DNA of 64,000 bases, taken from NCBI GenBank assembly GCA_023512835.1, contig CM042091.1:38888107-38952106 (forward strand). Direction: 5' to 3'. Each line of letters starts with the position of its first letter. The stretch's first letter is position 1. Under the pieces are notes generated by a model that saw nothing but the letters and a program-made list of their open reading frames with translations, had not been told where the DNA came from and did not search any database. This DNA is from Taxillus chinensis. Taxonomy: Eukaryota; Streptophyta; Magnoliopsida; Santalales; Loranthaceae. The position numbers and the translations under genes are program-made. Shown one piece after another: positions 11,472-21,767 of the stretch.

Positions 11472-13142
11472 TGCTTGTTCCATGTCTTGTGTTTTATTTC
11501 AACCTCTATACCTAAGCATGAACATAAATATGACACTGTTAACGATTGTTTATCTCCCCATGAGTACTAGCAATGCCTAAGTGTGATTCATACATTTCTA
11601 CAGCGGGACATTGAGAATTCACATGGATAAAACCGGCTATCTCGGAACCTGGTATAAGTCTTTTGTACAACCTGTCATGAATCTTCAAGTCTAAAGTGAA
11701 GAGAGTGCAATTTCCATTGTACTTCAATTATTTTATATTCCCATTATCTGTTGGTTTCATTCTGAGTGAATATCACTTGTGTAGTATTGCATTCATTAAC
11801 TAGCAGGAACTGTTGTATCTCATGGTACTATTGGCTTGCATGGAAAGGATCCTCAATGATTTAATGCTCTAAGGATGATTGAGACTATAGAACTTGAGAA
11901 TCATAAAAAGCCTATTACTCAAAAAGAGCTGATACCTTTCAATGGAAAAGGCAAGGTGAAAAAGGCAAAAAGAAACTATTAAAATCAATTGCCTATCTTA
12001 GGGGGAGTCCTCACTACTACCCTCAGATGTATCTCTTTTAGAGTAATAATGGAGTTCAAACTGTACGATCATCTGATATCCAAAAGAAACTGTGTTGAGC
12101 TCTGTCCAAATGAAAAGGTTCATGAATTAGCACTGAAAATGCGTGCTCTACAAAGAAAATGGGGCAACTCACACAGACAATATGAATGATCAACCTCCAA
12201 ACTCTATACATGTACTATGTTATAAGTTAGACATTGATGGAATGTGTGTTCTGATTCTCAATAGGACAATCCTGTCTCTCATCATCTAAACTGAACTGAA
12301 AATCATTGGTGGATCAGGGTTATGGTAAGATTCGGTTGACCATGAGCATACCAAACAGTGCATTCCTAGTTCCTGAATCAATCTCATATGCTAATCCGAG
12401 AGTGAGAGGGTGAGGCCTCCGCTAAGTGAGTTTTGCTAAATATGTGAGGAGATTACTGAATTCATGACTGGGTCGTTGCATTAGACTAACCATGGTTTAC
12501 TGGATGCTAGGTTAACATTGTGATCAATGTCGTGCATAAATAAGTATGTGATGATGCACTTAGTCGTTTCTAAGCTTTATGGAAATGTAAATGATTGTGC
12601 TATAGTAGTTGTACATATAAACCAGGCTTTACGGTTGAAAGAATTCAAGTTCTGAGGTTGTAATCTTAACTCCGCTTACAACACTGTTCATCATGCATTG
12701 TTTTATGTGAAATATCATATGCGTCACTTTCGTGTTGATAAGTGTTGAAAGAGTCCAGAGAAATCCACCTTTGTCGCTGAATTCGAAGTCAACCACAAAG
12801 CCTACAGCATCAAAGACTTGCTGCCTCGAAGACTGCTGCTTCGAAGCCTCGAAGCTCGGAGGGTCGTAGACTCAACCTAAACGCAGCTTTGTAGAGTTGC
12901 AGTTCCAAAGGGTCAAAGCGAAACAGATTCAGTTTCCTCGCTGCTCAAGTGTCGAAGACACATCAGCACGTCACTGTGCACTTAACATTCAAAATACACC
13001 AACATAAGGGGTAACATGTACCTATCGCTTGAATTTTCCAACGGGTGGATCCGAAAGATAAAGAGACGGGTCAGAGAAAAGGACGCAGACCTGAAGACGA
13101 ACCGACAAAATGTGTGACTTCTACGGTATGCTTCTCACCTCA
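11472..13142 (+). other. Spacer between pol and ORF2 of copia A
   Basis: About 1.7 kb with no convincing coding sequence. Polypurine tract-like TTAGGGGGAGT lies near 11998-12008, similar to tracts found just upstream of Sirevirus 3' LTRs. From about 12760 the sequence becomes rich in TCGAAG/CTCGAAG motifs like those in the LTR. Copia B has a spacer of similar length in the same place (53158-54815). Confidence 0.6.
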
Positions 13143-13326
13143 TATATAAGTCACTGATAGAGACAGAGCCCAGAGGCACGTTCTTCATTTTCACACTCGA
13201 ACCCTAACCCTAAGTGCTCTCTCTCTCTGTTTGATTCTCGTTCTCGCTCTCTATCTCTTTTATCTGACTACCTTCGAACCTTACAATATCTCTCTACGAG
13301 CGTCTCTTTCTCTCTCTATAACCTCT
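13143..13326 (+). promoter_or_regulatory. Putative internal promoter and leader of ORF2 (copia A)
   Basis: A TATATAAG box at 13143-13150 is followed about 50 bp later by two telo-box repeats (ACCCTAACCCTAAG, 13200-13213) and a CT-rich leader up to the ATG at 13327. Teloboxes and CT-rich leaders are known in promoters of highly expressed plant genes. The layout suggests ORF2 could be transcribed apart from the LTR-driven genomic RNA. This is inference from motifs. The copy at 25152-25335 is nearly identical. Confidence 0.5.
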
Positions 13327-16322
13327 ATGGAAGGACCCAGCACATCGATGGCAGAAGGACTAGGAGAAATCATCCCGGGCTTCATAGTCGACTGGGAAAC
13401 CATAGGCGATGTGAAGGTCAGCTGGCTGGGCGAGTTCAGAAATCGTCTCGATGAATCTGGAATTGCATCCGTATGCACAGGGATGCATGAAATACTGGTG
13501 GAAGACGTCTCGGAGTTTCACGAGACTTTGGTGATCTCTGGAGATGACCTGGTGGGAACAGTACAAGGAGTGGAGATTCGAGTCTCTGCCGAAACACCAA
13601 AATGCACTTCCACTCCCGAAAGGTAACTTTGAACCTCTTCCCAGTCTCTCTAGAGAAGAGTGTAAGTCTTTTCTGGGGTATTCCAACCCTAGAAAGCAAG
13701 GCCGGGGAACCTTGAAAATTGGGTTCTCCGATCAGGCACTGGCGACTCTCATAGTCACCGGACAGTGCCTGATGTGCAAGAAGACTGCTCGTGACTCTGC
13801 AAGCCATGAGCAGATGAAGATCATGTGTAGCGTACTGCAAGGAAGAAGAATAGACTGGGGAACTCAACTACACAATATGATTAAGAGCAAGAAGGGGCAC
13901 TTTGGACTGGTTCTCACCAAAATCCTAAGATTCCTTCACCCTGAGGTATTCAATCACCGACCCACGGCGAAACTACCGACCAAGTTTATTTTCAAGAGCA
14001 TATACGAGGATGGCCGGCTGGAGATCAAGCCTATGAAATGGCCCAGGTCGAGTATGAGAAGTCTCGCTGAGGACACTACAAGTTCTGTTAGAGCCCCAGC
14101 TCCTAGACCAAGTCGAGCAGCACCTGGTCCTCAGACTTCTCGAGCATCCTCTGCGTCTGCTGCAACGGTCCATATAGATGAAGTGGTGGAGAACATTGTC
14201 AGAACTTGTCTCCCCACTGATTGTTGATAGGCCCAGTGATACTGCAGAGATAAGAGAGCCTGCAGCTAGAGGGAAGTCACCTGTACTAGAAACCCCAGAA
14301 GTTAGGGGTACATTAACTGTTCTGCTAAGTTCTCTTGGAGAGTCTGAGCTAGAGGACTTTTATGTTGAGTATGCCAAAGCTCACATGACCCCCACTGAGT
14401 TGAGGAAGGCATGGCTTTGGCAAGCAGATGGTAGATAGAGACCATCTAATCAGTTGGTTGGTAGAGCAGGGTCTTGTGAGGAGAGACCCTGTAGAAGCTG
14501 TCTCGATGGTTGCCCCATCTCCTATCATGGGTGAAACTCCTGACATATTAACTCCCCATGATGCCGAGATGCTAAGAATGCTGAGGAAGAGGAGGAGGCA
14601 CTTACTGTTGAAGCCGAAAGTGACTCTGATGCAGAGGAAGTACCACATGCTTCTGAGCATGTAGAGGTGCCTGAGATGGCCACTCCACTTGAACCGGAGA
14701 CTCATCAAGTGGTCAGTCAGAGGAGTGAGAACTTAACCTCCCATGTTCCATCAGCCATTCCATTAGCTTCCACCTCTCACTTGCGCTCCTTGACTGCTAA
14801 GGAAGTGGACCGTATTGCTGACAAGGTATTGGAAAAACTGACCACATCTGGACTGTTAAATTTCACACCTACCATTCAAGCAGTCGAGGGACGATTTTCT
14901 ACAGTGGAGGAGGGAATGGAGAAGCTCATAAATGAAGTTGAACTTTCTGACTTTGAGTTAGAAAGGGTCAAGACTAAACTGGAATCCCTCATCAGAGTAA
15001 GCACTGAATGGTTTAAACGCCTCAAGAACCATAGTGAAGACATAAAGGAGGCATACAAGAATCAGCATGAGGGATTTCTTAAAACTATGGGTCCTATTTT
15101 TGAAGCTTGCAGCCGACTAGATCGTGGAGAGATCACTCTCACCATGAAGCCACCTCAAAAGACCACTAAGGATAGACCTGAGCCGGTTCCCATTGATGAA
15201 CCTACAACCTTAACCAGTCCTGCTTCCAGTCCTCCGGCACCTCATACTACTTCACCTCAACCTTCTCCTCCTCCACAACTGCGACAGGAAGCTACCTATG
15301 CCCGTGGGCGAAAGCGTGCACACAGAGCCACTGTCCTCGCTAATTCTGATGATGATGATGTACCCATTGGAACGCGCATGAAGAAGCATCCTACTGCTCC
15401 AGGACAAACCTCATCCTCCACTCAACTTGGTCCCTCAATGACCCATCCAAGTACGGCTGAGTATACCATGCCCGCTTCCCCTACTAAACCAGCCGCTACT
15501 ACCACCGCTACACCGATTGTACCACCGTGCACTGTGACTACAGGAGCCAGTCCATCTGAACTTGCCGCTTTCAATAGCTATGTTGTTGGGGACACCACCA
15601 CGTGGACTTGTGGCTACGAAGCATTCTTCACTGGACCTGACCTGTGTCGATTACTACACAATGGTGAATAGATGGATAATCTTGAGATGACACAGTTCAT
15701 CTTTGCACAAAAGTCATATCTGGAGAAGCTTCCTCTCCATATCCGCCGAGATACACGTGTGGAGCTCTGTTTGCCTATTATGCAGGCTCAGCTCATTGAT
15801 GATGCCTCAATGATCGAGTTTATCCAAGGTCGCAGATATGAGAACTCCTTCCATCCATGGAATGAGGTCGACCATGTGCTCATCCCATACTTGTCAACAT
15901 CCCCACACTGGTTTCTTCTCGATATTGATTTCAAGAACAAGAAGATCGTCATCTTTGACTCCAAGCCTACTACTCTACTACTCCATCGGCGGGAACAACT
16001 TCGTGAATTCAATCGCACCTTTACACGTGTCATGCAGGGATATTCGCATGGGTGTGGTGGCTATCATCTTTCAAAACCGATGGAAATTACTCGAATCAAG
16101 CAAGGCGTTCCTGCTCAGGATGATGCTCATAGCTGTGGTTTCTATGTCTGCCACTATATTCGCATCCTGACCACCAACGGCTTCCCTGCCCTCATGCCTG
16201 AATTTGATCGTGTGAGCAGTCGAGCCACCTCACTACATCTGACCACTGCTCAACTCCTGCGTGAGCAAGCAGCTGTTTTTCTGTTTACACAAAGTGTAAA
16301 ATATTCTGACTTTAAACCGTAA
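13327..16322 (+). pseudogene. ORF2 of copia A: N-terminal domain, linker, coiled coil, Ulp1-like C48 peptidase
   Basis: ATG at 13327 starts a leaky but recognisable gene. The N-terminal domain (13327-14070) has PGFIVDW, LVEDVSEFHETL, GTVQGVEIRV, LPLPKGNFE and IDWGTQLHNM...FGLVLTKILRFL. It resembles domains annotated as 'putative plant transposon protein' (PF20167 is my best guess, by eye only). A Pro/Ser/Ala-rich linker, a coiled-coil-like stretch (14800-15080), and a basic RGRKRAHR followed by an acidic DDDD run come next. The C-terminus (15650-16322) is a Ulp1-like cysteine peptidase. Frameshifts occur at about 13600, 14200 and 14569, and a TAG at 15669. Copy 2 has an extra G at the equivalent of 14569 that keeps the linker open. 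Confidence 0.75.
15650..16322 (+). pseudogene. Ulp1-like (C48) cysteine peptidase domain of copia A ORF2
   Basis: The segment counted from the Met at 15672 has His79 in PHWFLLDIDF (codon 15906), Asp96 in KKIVIFDS (15957), Gln149 and Cys155 in AQDDAHSCGF (16134). His-to-Asp spacing (17) and Gln-x5-Cys match the Ulp1/SENP active site. The in-frame TAG at 15669 falls in LLHNGE-x-MDNLEM, where the family usually has Trp (GEWLND), so TGG to TAG is likely. Ulp1 enzymes cleave SUMO or similar proteins. The substrate here is unknown. No catalytic residue is lost in this copy, so only the TAG and upstream frameshifts disable it. Confidence 0.85.
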
Positions 16323-16742
16323 CTGTTTTGTACTCTATTTACTTGTACACTGCTCTTCCTTTTTCCTCTTTTTGTGTTTTCTATGTACTTACTTTATCTC
16401 AGTTACTTTTTGTGTATGTCTTTGCTCTGCTGCTTGTTGTTCTGTGATTTATTGCATTACTCCCATGTGATTTGTGTTCTGCTGCTTGTTCCTCACCCCA
16501 GAAAGGGGGAGTATATCTCAAGGGGAGCAAGGCCGTAGGGGGAGTTATCTTTGACAGGTGGCAGCTAACGCAGCTTCATGCCTACGGGGGAGAGGAGTGT
16601 GCATTTTCGTAATTTTGATCTCCTCTAAATTTTTCATATGCAAAGATATTTTCTGTTAACTTAAAACTGCCCATCAAACTCGTAGTCTCAGACTTCATGT
16701 TTTCCACCCATTGTCAGCTTACATTAAATAGGAGGAGATTAT
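16323..16742 (+). promoter_or_regulatory. 3' untranslated region with multiple polypurine tracts
   Basis: Five purine-rich tracts lie between ORF2 and the LTR: AAAGGGGGAG near 16502, AAGGGGAGC near 16520, AGGGGGAG near 16537, CGGGGGAGAGGAG near 16585, and AGGAGGAGATTAT just before the LTR. Multiple polypurine tracts before the 3' LTR are a known Sirevirus hallmark. The last tract is the likely primer for plus-strand DNA synthesis. Confidence 0.7.
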
Positions 16743-18643
16743 TGGAAATATAGGATTTGATGAAGCTGCCAATATATAGTCTAAGTCTGGAGACTCGAAG
16801 ATCTGAAGGTCATAGGGTCGAAGAGTCGTAGTTTGTAGAAGTAAAACTGTCATAGGACATATTGGCGAGAGGCTCGTAGACTCGTAGGGTCTAGAGACTC
16901 GAAGCATATTTTGACAGAACACAATGCGACTCGTAGATCCCGAGACAAAGGTCATAGAGCCGCAATACAAAAAATAGAGCGTTACTATAAGCAACGAATT
17001 AATTCAGAGACTCGTAGGGTTGAAGAATTCCAAAAGAACAGTAACTAAACTTAAATAACTCGAAGACTCGAAGCCTGTAAAACTGTAGAGTCCCTAGAGC
17101 GCTCATGTCACTTAAAAGAACTTGAAGTACCGCTAGACTCGTAGACTCAAGGGTCATTGAGTCGCAACCTTATAACACGGTTAAGAAAACAGGACTCGCA
17201 GACTCATAGGTCGAAGGTCGAAGAGTCAAAGCCAAAGAGACTGACCAACTTAAATGAAACTGTAACTTGAGAGTCATAGAGTCGTAGACTCAAGGGATAC
17301 AGGTATGTTAGAGAACTTGTTAGACATATCACAGACTCGAAGATCATAAAGGCAGAGAGTTACAGCTGAAGGGTTGTAGCCTTAAAGTCGAAAACTCGTA
17401 GAATATGGAAACTCAGTGCATACGCAACTATGAAAGGCTAAGGAAGAAATGTAAAGTCTAAGACTTGCAGAGTCGAAGAGTTTTAAGGTCGAAGACTCGC
17501 AGAGTCGAAGAGCCTCTTAGTCAAGTAAAATAAACTGAGAAACCCGAGAGTCATAGATCCGCAAAGGTAGGGTTGTAGACTCGCAGCTGTAACAACGGGT
17601 AGATTAGGCGCACTTCAAAAAAGTCACTCTAAGAGCCATTAGGATAGTCGCAGACTCGTAGAGTCATAGACTCGCAGACTTTTAATTAATAGAGTGACAC
17701 AACACACTTAATCAAACTCGAACTCTAGCCTCGGAGACTCGAAGATATGTGAGTCGTAAACTCGCAGATACCAACACTGTAAAGCCTTAAGTAAACTTCC
17801 ACAACCTCAATGGGCTCTAACTGAAACCTTCGAGTCATCAAACCTACGAGGCACCCAACTTCAAGACATACTTAAAACACTGAGCATACGCACTTAATGA
17901 TATCTTCAGCTAGGGTTTATACAGTAAGCTTGCGCCGTCTTGGGTAGTTGGAGTGTAATTAATGCTGTATTAATTGCGATCAACCACTTTCCATGGATGA
18001 ACGGCCAAGATCGACTACGCAAGTATGGGCATGCATCTATGCAGCATGTGCAACAGATATGCAAATCAAAGCAAATCAACCCATCCCCTGACATCCCGCA
18101 TATCCAGTGGTAGGAAGTCAGTCTGTCTGATGGATAACATGGCACACAACAATCTAAACTTAAAATATATATCTCTCTCACATGAAACGATAAAGGTGTC
18201 AATCACTTTATCTGAAAGAGCGGAACACACAGAATACAAGAAATACTCACAAAAGAGAAAGACTCAAGAGAGAATTCTTCTATGCAGTGCGCCATGTTGA
18301 CCTAGAACAAGAACAAATCTGTTCATTAATCAAAAACTCTTGTTCATCAAAGATCCAACACAATCACCGATTCTCATCTCTGTGTTGTTTCCCACAATCC
18401 AAACTATCAAAGCTCATTCCTGTTACATCTGAGATCTGTTTAGTAAAGAGCATTTACTCCTATATCAGATTTGTCTGATAGTTCATTACACCTCACATTA
18501 TCACTCAAATTACTACTGTCATCTTCTCCATAAACACGTCCATTCTAGTTATCTGTAAGAGTAGTATAAACCAGCTAACAGTCTAGCTTCTACGAAGAAG
18601 GAAGTGTATTCATCCCCCCTCTAGACTCACTTTGGGACCTACA
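16743..18643 (+). repeat. 3' LTR of copia A
   Basis: The repeat starts TGGAAATATAGG right after a polypurine tract and ends CTTTGGGACCTACA. The end resembles other copia LTR ends in this window (CTCTAGGCTCCAAGGGACC). Its first 1.1 kb is packed with GACTCGTAG/GACTCGAAG/GACTCGCAG motifs. The flanking sequence at 18644 belongs to a different copia element (C), so A was inserted in C. No matching 5' LTR is in the window. Confidence 0.7.
16790..17830. repeat. GACTCG(A/T/C)AG motif array in copia A LTR
   Basis: Dozens of dispersed copies of a 9-mer GACTCGWAG (also GACTCGCAG, GAGTCGTAG and GTCGAAG) are spread over 1 kb with irregular spacing. Many occur in pairs. The same motif recurs in the LTR of copia C (19740-20190), in the spacer near 12830-12880, and in the gypsy-like region 44520-44870. 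The copy in the second unit is at 28793-29840. Confidence 0.75.
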
Positions 18644-19600
18644 AAAACCAAAAGGACATGGTCCAGTGTACATGACAAGGATCAGATTCTTGGTGATCTC
18701 AAAGCAGGAGTAACTACGAAAAGAAAATTTACTAGAGCTACTGCATTGCTCTCATAAATAAAACTAAAGTCTGTTGGAGAAGAAGTAGAAGATGAAGCCT
18801 GGATCACTGCAATGAATGAGGAGCTAGATCAGATTGAAAAGAACAAAACATGGGAGGTTGTTCCTAGGACAAGAATGTCATCGGCACAAAATGGGTGTTC
18901 AGGAATAAATTGAATGAGGTTGGAAACGTTGTTAGGAACAAGGCAAGACTTGTATGCAAAGAATACTCTCAGATAGAGGGAATAGATGTGGATGAAACTT
19001 TTGTACCAGTGGCAAGGCTGGAAACAATCTGAATGTTTCTTGCATTAGCAGCACATAAGAGATTCAAGGTTTATCAAATAGTTGTGTAGTCTGCATTTTT
19101 GAATGGTTTGCTAAAAGAAGAAGTATATATTAAACAACCGAATGGAGTACAAATTGCTAATAATGAGACACATGCTTGTAGATTAAAGAAAGCCTTGTAT
19201 GGCCTAAAACAAGCTCCCATAGCATGGTATAGCCGACTGGATGGGTGTTTATAGAGAATGAATTTCAGCAAGGAACTGTACATTAGAAACGGGGTTGTGG
19301 AAGAGAGAAATGTGCAACTAGTGTATGTTCCCACGCAAGAATAAACTGCTGATATCCTCACCAAACAACTAGTTTGCTCGTCACAGACGTGGGCTGTTTG
19401 TGCAGTTCCCTCCTCATGCCTGACGGTATAACAGGAGGTTCCCCTTCTTTCTTTGCAATTGGTTGGCAAAGGGGGAGAAAAGAGCAGTGTGCTGTATGCA
19501 GGGGGAGTAAGTGTGAGGTATGCAGGGGGAGAGCCTCGAAGACTCGTAGGCCCAGAGTATGTTTCCATATGTTGCCAACAATTCCAACGGGGGAGATTGT
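18644..19600 (+). pseudogene. Copia C: truncated pol
   Basis: A decayed second copia element lies after the copia A LTR. Its RT segment shows [79 protein letters not shown] and YGLKQAPIAWYSRL. It then jumps directly to an RNase H end (QLVYVPTQE-TADILTKQL) near 19310-19370. The deletion removes the catalytic YVDD region. Frameshifts and stops are present. Four G-rich tracts follow (19469, 19498, 19523, 19589), as in Sireviruses. Confidence 0.8.
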
Positions 19601-20433
19601 TGTTCCCATGATCTTATTAGTTGTCATTGTTGTCAACATTATGCGGAAGCGGGTAGATACTAGGTTGAAGATCCATACTAGGTTGGATAACTTCATAGAG
19701 TGATCTCTTAGAGTGAGTTCGTAGAAGGAGTCTAACCATGTACTTATCAATGTCGAAGATCTAGGTCAAAGACTCGTAGATTACTGGGTCAAAGATCAGA
19801 TGACTCAAAGGTGTCGGGTTGAAGATCATCAGGCCAGCAGACTCGAAGCACCACGAAACGTACACAAGGTCACAGACTCGTAGATCCATAGGGTCGAAAA
19901 TTCGAAGACTGCAGGTGTAGAGCAGCGTCTCGGAGACTCGGGTATCAAGTAGCAGTGTTGCAGAGTCAAAGTTCGAAGGGTCGAAGATTAGCCAAGGAAG
20001 AATAAGGCTGTAACTGACGTGAAACTAAAGACTCGTAGAATTCAAAGGCTCGTAGAGTGAGACATCAGTTGAGCACTGATTCTAACCTAGCTTCGAAGCT
20101 AGAGAGCAGAAGAATTGGAAGATCAATTCTCAAGGTTTGAAGACTCAGACTCGAAGATTTGTAGGTAAAGACTTGGAGCAAAGCTACGGCGCACATACAT
20201 CTACGAGGCTATGGCTAGTTGGAGCAAAACGCACTGAATGCCGCATTTAAGTAAGTTATCACTTGGTCGACAATCCTGAGTACGCTAAGTGCTGGAAAAC
20301 ATGTGGATATCATTCGAGACTAGTGAAACATGTTTCAACGGCAAAGATCAAAAGGTGAAACATGCTTAACCCTAATAGAAGGGTTTCCTACTGCGGCCAG
20401 CCTATAAAAGAAAAGGAGTATGCCTTACTTCGA
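19601..20433 (+). repeat. 3' LTR of copia C, truncated
   Basis: The LTR starts TGTTCCCATGATC after the polypurine tract GGGGGAGATTGT. It carries further GACTCGTAG-type motifs and has a TATA-like CCTATAAAAG near 20405. At about 20434 it passes without a normal end into chromovirus-like LTR sequence, so its 3' part is lost. The second copy is at about 31618-32445. Confidence 0.6.
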
Positions 20434-21427
20434 TAACGCCTATAGGTTCCTGAAAAGTAAACAAAACACAACGGGAGGGGTGAGCAACGACAGCTCAATA
20501 AGGATCATGTCTCCCCAACCCATCCCATGCTCCTAACATTTACATGTTGACGTGCACGAGTACAGTGTCGTGGCAATACTATACAGATAGGCCATAATCA
20601 ACATTTATACACAAACAAGTCATATCAATAGGTACAACCATTGCCACAACCACATAGGCTCCATAACCGACCACCGGGCTCCATAACCAGCCACGGGCTT
20701 CCACGACCACCGGGCTCATAACCAACCACAAGCTTCCATAGCCACCGGGCTCCATTACCAGCCTCGAAAGCTCCAGCCACACAAGCTCCAATCTCAGCCT
20801 CACGGCATACGATCAAACACGTAGCATACATCCCGGTCACACAAGCTTACAATCAAACACATAGCATACATCTTAGCCACACGTGCATATAATCAAACAC
20901 ATAGCATGCATCTCGGTCACACGTGCATATAATCAAACACATAACATGCATCTCGGCCACACAGGCATATAATCAAACACATAGCATGCATCTGGATCAA
21001 CAATCATTATATCAAGTATATTCCCCCCGGAAACCTCAAGGTTTTCCCACGTGAACCTATAGCGGAACGAAACCTAACGAACAACACAGACATTCTCAAC
21101 TGCCTCCAAGGCCCACTACCACACAACGAACCCCGAGAGTTCCCATACCCCGGACTCAACGTCAAAACCAAAAAAAATATGCCATTGAAGGCCAACATCC
21201 ATATAAGAGATCACACCTAAATGGATTTACATATATATATATATATATATATATATTAACAATAACAATATACAATTCATCTATCATAGGGCCTAAATTT
21301 CGAATGGGTACTAGAAGAGATAGAACCCTTACCTCAAAAGGTTCCTCCTTGCTCCTACTCCCACGCTAGACACCGTCCACCCACGCCAATCACCACAGCG
21401 AAGAACGGTCGAAACTCCCTCTCTCTC

Positions 21428-21473
<46 letters not shown>

Positions 21474-21549
21474 GCAATGGCTACGACGGCTGGCGGAAAG
21501 AAACCCTAAACCTAAAACAGAGAGACCTCCACCTCCTTATATAGACACC
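20434..21549 (-). mobile_element. Chromovirus-like LTR fragment (copy 1)
   Basis: On the minus strand a TATA box (CTATATAAGG, near 21535-21545) is followed by a leader with TTTAGGGTTT and a (CT/GA)n run (21418-21472). Further on come ~40 bp repeats (CATATAATCAAACACATAGCATGCATCT, 20820-21000) and the CACCCCTCCCGTTG...TTTTCAG block shared with 2200-2240. The LTR is cut at its 5' side by the duplication junction at 21549/21550. The complete version is at 32446-34152. Confidence 0.65.
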
Positions 21550-21767
21550 TCTTTGGTAAATGAAGTGATTTGGCCGATGTCCATGAGATGAAATTGCATA
21601 AAAACTTGCCAAAACAACTCAAAAACACATATATATATAGGCCAAGCAATGTCTTCCTAAGGTGTTAGAGCAAATAATCGAGAAATATGGATAAATTAAG
21701 CTCTAGTTATGCTCTTTAATGTCCTAAATATACACTAGAATAACGACATAAATGCACGTTATCACAG

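Larger units (their letters stand above)
1..18643 (+). mobile_element. Copia A: Sirevirus-like Ty1/copia element with extra ORF2, 5' part outside the window
   Basis: The pieces in order are: integrase C-terminal part (1-469), a nested gypsy insertion (470-9756), reverse transcriptase and RNase H (9757-11471), a non-coding spacer (11472-13326), ORF2 with a Ulp1-like peptidase (13327-16322), several G-rich polypurine tracts (16500-16742), and a 3' LTR (16743-18643). Pol residues such as YVDDIIFG and the RNase H end LADIFTKPL identify Ty1/copia. The extra gene after pol and the multiple polypurine tracts are traits known from the Sirevirus group, so that placement is an inference. The 5' LTR, gag, protease and integrase core lie before the window. 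Its 3' half is repeated at 21550-30654. Confidence 0.85.
9544..21549 (+). repeat. 12 kb tandem duplication, copy 1
   Basis: The copy runs from inside the gypsy LTR to inside a chromovirus-like LTR just past its TATA box. The next base (21550) starts the same sequence again. It contains copia A pol (3' half), ORF2 and LTR, copia C, and a truncated LTR. Outside special patches the two copies differ by few substitutions. The two unit ends share only 2-3 bp at the junction (TC/CTC). Confidence 0.9.

Noticed and set aside
13198..13213. Telomere-like ACCCTAACCCTAAG as an interstitial telomere
   Set aside because: Only two units, next to a TATA box and a CT-rich leader. A telo-box promoter motif explains it better.
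20579..21000. Open frames across CATATAATCAAACACATAGC repeats
   Set aside because: Repeat-driven, inside a chromovirus-like LTR.
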